Both the position numbers and the translations under genes were made by a program. Under the pieces are notes generated by a model. That model was not told the origin of the DNA and searched no databases. It saw only the letters and a program-made list of their open reading frames with translations. 33,831 bases of DNA from CAZBMJ01 sp964493205 (GTDB lineage Bacteria; Myxococcota; UBA727; JABDBI01), in NCBI GenBank assembly GCA_964493205.1, contig CAZBMJ010000025.1, positions 1 through 33,831 on the forward strand, in the 5' to 3' direction. How positions within the stretch are numbered: position 1 is the stretch's first letter; each line of letters opens with the position of its first letter. Positions 1-7,577 of the stretch are shown here, piece by piece.

Positions 1-239
1 CACCCTATAAATATGCACCATGCCTGGCACACGATGGCCACGCTGCCGCTCGCCACGACGATTTTGCTGAATATTTCTGCCCAATCCTTAGGTTGATGGC
101 TATGGGCCCCCCTGCCGGCCCGAATAATTTTTTCTCACTAAATCAAGCACTTACATGCTGTTTTTGGAACAAGGTACTTTGACGTTTCCTATGGAAATAA
201 CAATATTAATTTGTTAGTAACCACGTTGCAGGACCTTGC
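1..239. other. GC-rich window edge and mfd leader, no confident gene
   Basis: Positions 1-130 are far richer in G+C than the rest of the window. They include GGGCCCCCC and TGCCGGCCCG at about 112-131, which resemble one half of the inverted repeat found between gspG and gspH. Several frames stay open for 40-60 codons: a plus frame from 3 ending at a TGA at 181-183, and two minus frames. None has a convincing start, ribosome site or recognisable protein. The block may be a degenerate repeat or a gene remnant cut by the window edge. Positions 131-239 are AT-rich and probably hold the mfd promoter. Confidence 0.4.
179..207 (+). promoter_or_regulatory. candidate sigma70 promoter of mfd
   Basis: TTGACG (179-184) lies 17 bp before AATATT (202-207), about 70 bp upstream of the preferred mfd start. 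The -35 is good and the -10 is weak. In AT-rich DNA such matches are common by chance. Confidence 0.3.
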
Positions 240-278
240 TTGAGTTTGTATACTAGAATAATAATTTTTTGGAATTTT

Positions 279-3200
279 ATGAATGATCAATTAAATAAAG
301 CAGTGCTAGATATAGCTCAAAAACAAAATAGTCGAATCTTAGGCCAATGCCCCTTATTTTTAGAAATGTTTACTAAGCTTTTAGCTGATAAAAAGCCGGT
401 TATTTTAGTAACACAAGACCCTAAAATATTGGAAGAAACCATAGAAAACTTAGGCTTTTTTACTGAAAATTATACTGATTTAGTTAAAAATTATTTTGCT
501 AATTTATTTAGAATTAGTATTAACGAGCTTCCTAGTATTTCAGTGATCACCCCACAAATGCTTATTACAAAAATATTTTGTATAAAAAAAGCGCAAAAAT
601 ATAGCGATATAATAATCAAAAACAGCAAAATAAATCGCAATAATTTAATAAGCAATTTAATAACCTTGGGCTACAGCAAAGTCTCAAGCGTACTAGACAA
701 AGCTACATTTGCCGTACGTGGCAGTGTCATAGATATTTTTAATACTACCGATAATTTGCCCATTAGAATTGATCTTTTTGGAGATGATATTGAAAGCATT
801 AAGCACTTTGAGCCTACTACCCAAAGAAGCTTACATGAAGTTGAATCAGTGATCATCGCTCCAGCACGGGAAATAATTTTTGATGAGGAAAGCATTAGTT
901 TTGCCCAAAAAACACTTATAGATTTAGCTGATAGTGTTGATTATCCAACTCTTAAGCTCAAAGAAAAAATTAGCAGTATCAAAAATTCTCATTATTTTTT
1001 TGGCATAGAAAAGCTAACTCCAGCTTTTGATAAACAAGCTCAAAGCTTACTAGAATTAGTAGATAAAAATAAAGCTCATATTATTTTTGATGATAAACAA
1101 AAAATTTTTAAATACTTAGAAAATTTTCTAGATTTAGCTCAAGAAACGTATGAAAAAAATATAATAAAAAATGAGCTCTGTTTTGCTCCAAATCAATCTT
1201 TTTTAAGTATAGAAAAACTAAATAATTTATTAACTAATTTTTCTTTATTAGATATAATTGCCAATAATATCGACAATTTAAGCATCGATTTTACTTTTAA
1301 AGGCCAAGAAACTGCTTACTTGCGTCAAGAAATTTTAAAAGAAAGTATTTCTACTTCTAGCAAAGAAGAAGCTCATTTATTTAGACCTGCCATAGAGAAA
1401 ATTAAAAACTTACACAATAATTTATATACAGTAATAATTATATGCTCTTCCTTAGAACAAGAACAAAGTTTAAGAAGCTTATTGCCTTCTATAAATTTAC
1501 AAAAAATAAAAAAGTTTGAAGTAAATTATCAAAAGCATGTGCATGCATATACGCTTATTAGTAAGCATCCACCAAGCTATGGCAGTGTTTTTGATTTTTT
1601 AAAAATGGCCATTATTGCTCCTAATGACTTATTTGGCAAAAAAACTAAAAAAGCTAACACTTCGGGTAAGCAATCTGGTTTTAAAACTACTATTAGTGAT
1701 TTGCAAGCTAATGACTATATTGTGCATGTTGATCATGGTATTGGGCAATTTAAGGGAATCACCAGGCTTAATATGCATGGAGTAGATAGCGATTATGTTT
1801 TAATTGCCTACCAAAAAGATGAAAAGCTTTACTTACCTATTCATCGAATAAACTTAATCAAACCCTATCAAGCATCTAGTGAAATAGCTGTTAAACTTGA
1901 TAAACTTGGCAGCAATCTTTGGTCAGCAAAGAAACAAAAAGTTAAAGAAGCTGTAATCAGCATGGCACAAGAGTTATTAAATCTTTATGCTAAAAGAAAG
2001 CTGGTAAGCAGGCCTAAATGCCAAGAACCTGATGCTCATTTCTTAGAATTTGAATCAGACTTTGCCTTTGAAACTACTATAGATCAACAAAAAGCCATCG
2101 AAGATGTAATTAGCGATATGCAAAAAGATGAACCCATGGACAGATTAGTTTGTGGGGATGTGGGCTATGGTAAAACCGAAGTAGCAATGCGTGCAAGTAT
2201 GCTGGCTATACTCAATAATAAAACCGTAGCCATACTGGCTCCAACCACAGTTCTTGCTCAACAACATGGCATTACTTTTAAGGAACGCTTTAGTAACACT
2301 AGTGCTACTATTAGAGTTTTAAGTCGCTTTCAAAAACCTAAAGAAATAAAAGATACCATAAAAGATTTAGCTAGTAATAAAGTTGATATTATTATTGGAA
2401 CACATAGATTATTATCTCCAGATGTGAGCATACCAAACTTAGGTTTATTAGTTATTGATGAAGAACAACGATTTGGGATTAAATCTAAAGAACATATTAA
2501 AAAACTTAAAAGTAAAATAGATGTGCTAGCCATGTCCGCAACTCCCATACCTAGAACCATGCAAATGAGTTATTTGGGTATTAGAGATTTAAGTATTATT
2601 GAAACTCCTCCCATAGATCGCCTAGCCATTCAAACATCTATTTGTCAATTTGACGATGAACTAATCAAAGAAGCCATACAAAGAGAACTCAGTAGAGGGG
2701 GACAAGTATATTTTGTTCACAATAGAGTTCAAAATATTAACGCTATGGCTGATTACTTAAAAACATTGGTGCCACAAGCGAGAATAAATGTTGCTCACGG
2801 ACAAATGAATGAAGATGAACTAGAACATAAAATGATCGCTTTTATGGAACATGAAATCGATATTTTGGTGTGCACTACTATTATTGAAACAGGTATCGAT
2901 GTATCCAAAGCCAATACCATGTTTATTAATAATGCCGATGCTTTTGGACTATCACAGCTTTATCAATTAAGAGGGCGTATTGGTAGGAGTAACGAGAGAG
3001 CTTTTGCTTATTTACTCATAGAATCTAAAACGGAGCATTTAAGTGATGTAGCAAGAGCCAGGCTTGAAATATTACATAGATTTTCTGATTTAGGTTCAGG
3101 ATTTCGTATAGCTCAACACGATTTAGAGCTTAGAGGAGCAGGTGATTTATTAGGTAAAAGCCAACATGGCCATATGACTGCTATTGGCTATGATTTATAC

Positions 3201-3731
3201 GCTGAATTATTGCAAGAAGCTGTCAAAGAACTGCAAGGGCAAAATTTACAAGATGATATTGAACCAGAAGTAAGCTTACCTATACATACTTTTATTCCTG
3301 AAAAATACTGTCCTGATTTGCAAGAAAAAATGACTTTTTATCAAAAAATTGCTACTGCTTCTAATTCTGACAAACTTGAGCAAATTTTTTATGAAATGGA
3401 AGATATTTATGGTGATTTACCCCTAGAAGTCATTGCTATTAAAACTAGTTCTTTGATAAAATTTGAGCTAAAAAAAATCAAAGCTCTTTCATTAAAAGCT
3501 GAGCATGCTGAAAATAAAAAAAGTTTTAATATAATTATAGCCTTATCTAATAATAGCCCTATAAATACATTAAAAATTGTTGATGAAATTAAAAAAAGTA
3601 CAGAATTTAAAATTACCCCGCAACATAAAATTATTCAAAATATTGGAGCGGTTGACGCCGATATTAATAATGCATTATTTAACGCATGTAATAAAGCTAT
3701 ACAAAATATTATTGAAAAAATTTTAAATTAA
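279..3731 (+). CDS. mfd: transcription-repair coupling factor Mfd
   Basis: Mfd is a cytoplasmic DNA translocase that displaces RNA polymerase stalled at lesions and recruits UvrA for nucleotide excision repair. The protein is 1150 aa from the ATG at 279, close to the usual length (about 1150). The reading frame can be extended to a TTG at 240, but the ATG has GGA upstream and gives a normal N terminus. Domains in order: a UvrB-homology region (about 130-200, with FAVRGSVIDIF), the CarD-like RNA polymerase interaction domain (about 473-530, DYIVHVDHGIGQFKGI), the RecG-like helicase with Walker A GDVGYGKTE (about 626), DEEQRFG (about 727) and motif VI RGRIGRS (about 896), and a C-terminal TRCF domain. 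No disruption is seen. It stands alone, with no co-directional partner close downstream. Confidence 0.97.
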   Translation: MNDQLNKAVLDIAQKQNSRILGQCPLFLEMFTKLLADKKPVILVTQDPKILEETIENLGFFTENYTDLVKNYFANLFRISINELPSISVITPQMLITKIFCIKKAQKYSDIIIKNSKINRNNLISNLITLGYSKVSSVLDKATFAVRGSVIDIFNTTDNLPIRIDLFGDDIESIKHFEPTTQRSLHEVESVIIAPAREIIFDEESISFAQKTLIDLADSVDYPTLKLKEKISSIKNSHYFFGIEKLTPAFDKQAQSLLELVDKNKAHIIFDDKQKIFKYLENFLDLAQETYEKNIIKNELCFAPNQSFLSIEKLNNLLTNFSLLDIIANNIDNLSIDFTFKGQETAYLRQEILKESISTSSKEEAHLFRPAIEKIKNLHNNLYTVIIICSSLEQEQSLRSLLPSINLQKIKKFEVNYQKHVHAYTLISKHPPSYGSVFDFLKMAIIAPNDLFGKKTKKANTSGKQSGFKTTISDLQANDYIVHVDHGIGQFKGITRLNMHGVDSDYVLIAYQKDEKLYLPIHRINLIKPYQASSEIAVKLDKLGSNLWSAKKQKVKEAVISMAQELLNLYAKRKLVSRPKCQEPDAHFLEFESDFAFETTIDQQKAIEDVISDMQKDEPMDRLVCGDVGYGKTEVAMRASMLAILNNKTVAILAPTTVLAQQHGITFKERFSNTSATIRVLSRFQKPKEIKDTIKDLASNKVDIIIGTHRLLSPDVSIPNLGLLVIDEEQRFGIKSKEHIKKLKSKIDVLAMSATPIPRTMQMSYLGIRDLSIIETPPIDRLAIQTSICQFDDELIKEAIQRELSRGGQVYFVHNRVQNINAMADYLKTLVPQARINVAHGQMNEDELEHKMIAFMEHEIDILVCTTIIETGIDVSKANTMFINNADAFGLSQLYQLRGRIGRSNERAFAYLLIESKTEHLSDVARARLEILHRFSDLGSGFRIAQHDLELRGAGDLLGKSQHGHMTAIGYDLYAELLQEAVKELQGQNLQDDIEPEVSLPIHTFIPEKYCPDLQEKMTFYQKIATASNSDKLEQIFYEMEDIYGDLPLEVIAIKTSSLIKFELKKIKALSLKAEHAENKKSFNIIIALSNNSPINTLKIVDEIKKSTEFKITPQHKIIQNIGAVDADINNALFNACNKAIQNIIEKILN

Positions 3732-3750
3732 TCATAAATATATACATATT

Positions 3751-3780
3751 TTGACTTATGCTACTTTTTGACTGTACTAT
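3751..3780 (+). promoter_or_regulatory. candidate promoter of the CopG-like gene
   Basis: TTGACT (3751-3756) and TACTAT (3775-3780) are separated by 18 bp, upstream of the gene at 3843. A second TTGACT lies at 3768-3773. The match is near consensus and sits in the only intergenic gap before a well-formed ribosome site, AAGAGG at 3832-3837. Confidence 0.45.
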
Positions 3781-3842
3781 TATACAAAAAGACACAATAT
3801 AAGCTTTAAACCCACCCTTAAAGTTTATGTCAAGAGGTAATT

Positions 3843-4112
3843 ATGACAACCACTGATAAAAGAAAACGCTCTCTCTATTTTCCTGATACTATTCTTAAAG
3901 AAATGCAAATAGAAGCTAAAAGACAAGAGAGAAGTCTTTCTTGGATCGTGCAATATGCTTGGCGTATAGCAAGAAATGAACTTATGAGACTGCCTTCTGT
4001 GGGAGAATCTGGCTATCACGAAAATGATGAAGCTAATGAAGATAATCAAGATACACCACACAGCGCAGAAGCACTAAAAGATAAAAATTTTAGTATCGAT
4101 AGCCATTTTTAG
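3843..4112 (+). CDS. CopG/ribbon-helix-helix-like small protein (TIGR04563-like)
   Basis: This is an 89-aa protein. Its N-terminal half (about residues 6-50) reads as a ribbon-helix-helix type unit: KRKRSLYFPDTILKEMQ, then RSLSWIVQYAWRIARNEL. The combination of SLYFP, RSLSW and AWxIAR resembles the TIGR04563 family, known mainly from Myxococcus-like bacteria and annotated as putative CopG-type regulators. The C-terminal half (about 55-89) is acidic, polar and probably disordered. The start is supported by AAGAGG five bases upstream. DNA binding and target genes are inferred from family resemblance only. The gene stands alone between mfd and a convergent gene. Confidence 0.7.
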   Translation: MTTTDKRKRSLYFPDTILKEMQIEAKRQERSLSWIVQYAWRIARNELMRLPSVGESGYHENDEANEDNQDTPHSAEALKDKNFSIDSHF

Positions 4113-4132
4113 GATTAATCAACTTATAATTC

Positions 4133-4171
4133 AACCACTTAGTAAGCTTATACTATAACTTTTAAGTGGTT
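4133..4171. terminator. possible hairpin terminator between convergent genes
   Basis: A perfect 9-bp inverted repeat, AACCACTTA (4133-4141) and TAAGTGGTT (4163-4171), has a 21-nt loop. It follows the CopG-like gene and faces the end of the minus-strand gene at 4241. There is no long T tract, so a rho-independent role is uncertain. Confidence 0.35.
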
Positions 4172-4240
4172 TATTGCACTAACTTAAATTATAATACCTA
4201 TGATTTTGAGATTTTTTTTAAAATTTATAAAATTAAAATT

Positions 4241-5095
4241 TTATAGCTGAATAGATGAAGACGATTCGAACTTCTGTACTATTAAAGAGCACCGACTAAT
4301 TTGTTCTTGCTCAGTTTGCTTTTCAAGATTACTAATTGCTATTACTTTACATTTCTCAAAAACTTCTTTATTGGCGACAAACAACCTTTGCAGATCACCT
4401 TGCTGATAGATAGAAGAATCTTCATAGTCGCTTCTTCCCAAAACAAACTCTGTTGGCTTTACCAAGAAGCAGTCTGATATTTGGTGAGCAGCAAGGGTGA
4501 CGTAGAGTCTTTGATGTTTATTTTCTGGAAATCGAAACGCAAAGGGCATGGCATTTGGATCGTAGAAGTTCACGCCATAGTTATCTTTCATCCAATCTAT
4601 ATCCTCATATAGCGCTTTTTTGGCGTTGTCCATCGCAATAATTTGTTCCTTTGATAGGGACAAAAGCGGCTTAACAAATTCGAGAAGTCGGTTACCTTGA
4701 TATGCATCATTGCCCACTTCCACTGTCGCCACATGGAGACCATGCAATGATATTGAAAAAAAATTGCTGCCATTTACGTCTTGGTTTTCGGTACAAAGTC
4801 TATAACTATCATGTTTACAAAAAAATGAAGACACTTTTTCCGCTTGAGATAGGTATACTTCTCCTGTCCCATTGTGTTTGGATGTGTCTGGCAATGTCTT
4901 TGCTTCAGAAGAATGTTTAATTTCCATCAAAGATAATTCCTCAAGGATTATATTATTTGCCTCTTTGATGTTCATGGGTCTTGTAAAATTATGCGGCGGC
5001 AAAACGTACTCCTCACAACACCTGCCCGCGTAACTATCGAAACTAATAAAAATGAGTATTATTTGGAGCAAAGAGATAAATTGCATATTTTTCAT
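4241..5095 (-). CDS. secreted protein of unknown function
   Basis: I do not recognise this 284-aa protein. It begins with a clear Sec signal peptide (about 1-23: MKN, a hydrophobic core, then SYA before GRC), so it should be exported. Two adjacent cysteines follow the cleavage site (GRCCEE), and later cysteines around 93, 101, 208, 249 and 270 could form disulfides. The remainder looks globular, without repeats or membrane segments. The ATG at 5095 has GAGGA five bases upstream, which supports it over the internal Met at residue 4. The gene is visibly richer in G+C than its neighbours (40-50% in several lines against about 30%), suggesting recent acquisition. It stands alone and could be a T2SS substrate. 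Confidence 0.7.
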   Translation of the reverse strand: MKNMQFISLLQIILIFISFDSYAGRCCEEYVLPPHNFTRPMNIKEANNIILEELSLMEIKHSSEAKTLPDTSKHNGTGEVYLSQAEKVSSFFCKHDSYRLCTENQDVNGSNFFSISLHGLHVATVEVGNDAYQGNRLLEFVKPLLSLSKEQIIAMDNAKKALYEDIDWMKDNYGVNFYDPNAMPFAFRFPENKHQRLYVTLAAHQISDCFLVKPTEFVLGRSDYEDSSIYQQGDLQRLFVANKEVFEKCKVIAISNLEKQTEQEQISRCSLIVQKFESSSSIQL

Positions 5096-5262
5096 GAATG
5101 TCCTCGTTGTAACCCATAGGCTACAGGGTAAGGATTAGAATATAGAATAGATAACATATGCTTATTTTACCTCATTCCCTGACAGCAATAAAAATTCCAC
5201 AAGACTGCTTGTTTTAGTGATTTATCATAAATAGCTAATAAATATGATAAATTTATAAACTG

Positions 5263-5288
5263 TTGACATCTGATACATAATGTATAAT
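5263..5288 (+). promoter_or_regulatory. candidate promoter of the small secreted protein gene
   Basis: A perfect TTGACA (5263-5268) and a perfect TATAAT with TG extension (TGTATAAT, hexamer 5283-5288) lie just upstream of the gene at 5324. The spacer is only 14 bp, shorter than the usual 16-18. It may therefore act mainly as an extended -10 promoter. Confidence 0.45.
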
Positions 5289-5323
5289 TTTTAATTATTA
5301 TTTAAATTTAATAGGATATCTAA

Positions 5324-5611
5324 ATGATTAAAAATAAAATTATTTTCAGTATTTTTTCAGCCATATTTTTCGCAAACTTTTCTTTTGGTATGGATGATTT
5401 GGCAAATGAATTTAATGGTATGGCTCTAAATGAATATGAAAATGAATATGAAATGGATGAAACAACAGCAACATACCAAGCAGAATTAATAGATGCTTAT
5501 GTCGGTATAGCGCAGTTGGAAGCAGCAGGCTTACCAGTTATGACACCTGAACAAGAACAAAGATTCAATAATGCTAATACTGTAAAAAGAAGATTAAATT
5601 TTAATTTTTAA
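5324..5611 (+). CDS. small acidic secreted protein, unknown
   Basis: This is a 95-aa protein. A Sec signal peptide (about 1-22, ending SFG before MDD) is followed by a 70-residue acidic mature part with two near-identical steps, NEYENEYEMDE (about 37-46). The last residues, TVKRRLNFNF (86-95), form a basic-hydrophobic tail similar to SVKRKLDF near the end of the secreted protein at 28723-29754. The gene has its own promoter candidate and a strong terminator, so it is probably a single-gene transcript. No family is recognised. A T2SS substrate or small effector is possible but not shown. Confidence 0.65.
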   Translation: MIKNKIIFSIFSAIFFANFSFGMDDLANEFNGMALNEYENEYEMDETTATYQAELIDAYVGIAQLEAAGLPVMTPEQEQRFNNANTVKRRLNFNF

Positions 5612-5620
5612 TATTAAAAA

Positions 5621-5648
5621 AAGAGCAGGCTAAAAACCTGCTTTTTTT
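5621..5648. terminator. bidirectional rho-independent terminator
   Basis: AGCAGG (5624-5629), a 7-nt loop and CCTGCT (5637-5642) are followed by a T run to 5648. An A run precedes the stem, so a T run also follows it on the other strand. G5623 and the flanking A's pair with the T's and extend the stem. It lies between the convergent genes ending at 5611 and 5667 and can serve both. Confidence 0.88.
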
Positions 5649-5666
5649 ATTTATTATTTAATTTGT

Positions 5667-6182
5667 TTAAAGACTAGTTATATCATAAAAATCTAAGTTT
5701 TCTTCCCAATTAATAAAGCGTTCATAACCATTTTCATCTAAAAAGTGTAAGATTCCTATTTTATTCATACCTTCTGGATAAAAAGTTATACGTTCTTCTA
5801 CAAAACCGTCTTCAATATCCACATGAATGTTACATTGATTAGCTACGCAATAACCTTCACCAAAAAATGTTTCTCCTACATCTTTAATATTATTAGTAAC
5901 TACATGATCATGCATAATTAATCTTACTTCAAATTTATCATTATCTATAAGAGTAAAATACCATTCAAAACTTTGATCTCTATGAAGCATGCTAGCACCG
6001 CTAACCCAATAAAATGGTTGCACTTCTACAAATGCTGGGTATTCTTCATAAAAGCCTTCACTAGTCATATAACGACCTTCACCTTCAAAATAACCAGGTG
6101 CAAAGCCTAATATTGGATCTAAAACAAAGGCAAAAACATTAGTAGTAAGTAAAAAAGCTATTAAGTACGCGATTTTTTTCAT
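5667..6182 (-). CDS. secreted protein, possibly a beta-barrel (calycin-like) fold
   Basis: This is a 171-aa protein with a Sec signal peptide (about 1-18, ending VFA before FVL). The mature part begins with GYFEGEGRY and continues as alternating hydrophobic/polar strands rich in Phe, Tyr and Glu. That pattern is like small lipocalin or nitrobindin-type barrels, which often open with GxWxGxG. This is only a fold guess, and no catalytic motif is visible. One cysteine pair (CVANQC, about 111-116) may form a disulfide. AGGGGG precedes the ATG at 6182. The gene shares a bidirectional terminator with the convergent small secreted gene and has its own promoter candidate. Confidence 0.65.
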   Translation of the reverse strand: MKKIAYLIAFLLTTNVFAFVLDPILGFAPGYFEGEGRYMTSEGFYEEYPAFVEVQPFYWVSGASMLHRDQSFEWYFTLIDNDKFEVRLIMHDHVVTNNIKDVGETFFGEGYCVANQCNIHVDIEDGFVEERITFYPEGMNKIGILHFLDENGYERFINWEENLDFYDITSL

Positions 6183-6207
6183 ATATCCCCCTAAGTAATT
6201 TAAATAA

Positions 6208-6235
6208 ATTATAACCTATTTAATAAAATAACTAA
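6208..6235 (-). promoter_or_regulatory. candidate promoter of the 5667-6182 gene
   Basis: On the minus strand TTAGTT (6235-6230), a 16-bp spacer and TATAAT (6213-6208) lie about 26 bp upstream of the start codon. The same -35, spacer length and -10 occur upstream of gspC (24069-24096), including a shared TTAGTTATTTT run. Confidence 0.5.
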
Positions 6236-6307
6236 AATTATTGCATGCATCTCACTTAAATAATTACTAGTAATAAATATGGTAAAAAATAAAGATAAGG
6301 ACTAATT

Positions 6308-6772
6308 ATGAATAAAATTAAAATGTTAAGTTTGTTAATAATGTTTGCTTTTTTAAAAATAAATGCTGCACCAGTTAGTAATGAAATGAAGAAAGGAACA
6401 GAAAATATTATCAAGGATTGTGAGATAAAATATCAATCAGTAAAAAATTCTAGAAATAAAATAGTAGACTTAAAAAAGCCTGCTCTTTGGGCTTCGAGCA
6501 AGCTAAAAGATGCTTATAAAAATAAAGATTTACATCTAAAAACTTTTGATAGACAAATGGTTGATTTTAATAGGTTAGTCAATGAAAAAATAGCCTTAAG
6601 AACAGCTATTTCTGCAGAAAAATTACAAGATTTATCACAACCTTATTCAAGCAATTGTTCTAGATTTGCCACTGGTATAGCTGGCTTTGCACAATGGGCT
6701 AGTACAGGAATAGCTCCTGCTGGTTATGAAAGCATTTATAAAGATTGGGTTAAGGATGTCTTGAAGAAATAA
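6308..6772 (+). CDS. secreted helical protein, unknown
   Basis: This is a 154-aa protein with a Sec signal peptide (about 1-20, ending INA before APV). The mature part is lysine-rich and predicted mostly helical, with two cysteines (about 38 and 117). A glycine/alanine-rich segment (about 120-138, with FATGIAGFAQWASTGIAPAG) could be amphipathic. AAGGA lies about seven bases before the ATG. The gene is divergent from the preceding one and followed by MGMT after 46 bp. No family is recognised. Export to the periplasm is likely, and anything further is guesswork. Confidence 0.65.
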   Translation: MNKIKMLSLLIMFAFLKINAAPVSNEMKKGTENIIKDCEIKYQSVKNSRNKIVDLKKPALWASSKLKDAYKNKDLHLKTFDRQMVDFNRLVNEKIALRTAISAEKLQDLSQPYSSNCSRFATGIAGFAQWASTGIAPAGYESIYKDWVKDVLKK

Positions 6773-6818
6773 AAAATTTAGCTCTAGATATTTTAAAAAA
6801 AACTTTTAAAATATTTTT

Positions 6819-7331
6819 ATGAGTAAAATTTTTAATTGCGAATTAATAAGTACGCAACTTGGAGATATGATGAGTATTGCAAGTGATGAGTGCTTATATT
6901 TTCTAGATTTTTTAGAAAGATGTAAATTTGAGAGTAAGCTTACTAAATTCAAAAAATTTCATAACTGCATTCTTAAGCAAGAAAGCAATAAAATTATACA
7001 AAACACTAAAAAAGAACTTAAAGCTTATTTTAATGGTGATTTAAAAAAATTTAATATTCCATTGCATACTACTGGTAGCATATTTCAAAAAAATGCGTGG
7101 GATAAATTATTGTTAATTCCCTACGCAGAAACCAAAAGCTATTATGAGCAAGCAATGGCTGTAGGTAACGAAAAAGCTTATCGAGCCGTAGCTAATGCAA
7201 ATGCGGCTAACACATTGGCTATTGTTGTGCCATGTCATAGGGTTATTAACAAAAACTATAACCTAGGTGGTTACGCTTCAGGCTTAGATCGTAAAAAATG
7301 GCTCTTAGAGCATGAACTTAGGAATAAATAA
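6819..7331 (+). CDS. ogt: methylated-DNA--protein-cysteine methyltransferase (MGMT/Ogt)
   Basis: This 170-aa DNA repair suicide enzyme transfers the alkyl group of O6-alkylguanine or O4-alkylthymine to its own cysteine. The active site is PCHRVI with Cys139. Upstream are the helix-turn-helix and arginine-finger segment (KAYRAVANANAANTLAIVV) and the FQKNAWDKLLLIPYAETKSY block. The signature glycine in PYGET is Ala here. The N-terminal domain is short and divergent. The ribosome site is weak, because the leader is almost pure A/T. It is followed one base later by a DUF1653 gene, so the two are probably co-transcribed. The gene symbol (ogt rather than adaB) is a generic choice. Confidence 0.93.
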   Translation: MSKIFNCELISTQLGDMMSIASDECLYFLDFLERCKFESKLTKFKKFHNCILKQESNKIIQNTKKELKAYFNGDLKKFNIPLHTTGSIFQKNAWDKLLLIPYAETKSYYEQAMAVGNEKAYRAVANANAANTLAIVVPCHRVINKNYNLGGYASGLDRKKWLLEHELRNK

Positions 7332-7332
7332 T

Positions 7333-7569
7333 ATGAAATTGGGTATTTATCAGCATTATAAAGGCAATTTTTATAACTTATTAGCTATTGCTCGCAATAC
7401 TGAAGATTTAGCAGAAATGGCTGTTTATCAATCTTTGTACGGCGATTATGGCCTATGGGTCAGGCCCTTAAGTATGTTTCAAGAAAATTTGATTATTGAT
7501 GGCAAAAATATAAAGCGCTTTAGCTTTGTGAAAGAATGCTTAACTAAAGCGCCTGCTTTAAGAATATAA
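7333..7569 (+). CDS. DUF1653 family protein
   Basis: This is a 78-aa protein. The sequence KLGIYQHYKGNFYNLLAIARNTEDLAEMAVYQ, with GLWVRPLSMFQENL and KRFSFV, fits DUF1653, a small widespread family of unknown function. The frame can be extended to an ATG at 7312 inside the MGMT gene. The ATG at 7333 is preferred because it gives the family's usual N terminus, has AGGA about nine bases upstream, and starts one base after the MGMT stop. Co-transcription with MGMT is likely. It converges on the CPAF-like gene with eight bases between the stops, where only a weak AT-rich dyad is seen. Confidence 0.85.
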   Translation: MKLGIYQHYKGNFYNLLAIARNTEDLAEMAVYQSLYGDYGLWVRPLSMFQENLIIDGKNIKRFSFVKECLTKAPALRI

Positions 7570-7577
7570 AAAAGTGC

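Noticed and set aside
3..183. 60-codon open plus frame and two open minus frames at the left edge
   Set aside because: No start codon with a ribosome site, no recognisable protein, and the open frames are explained by high G+C. They conflict with each other.
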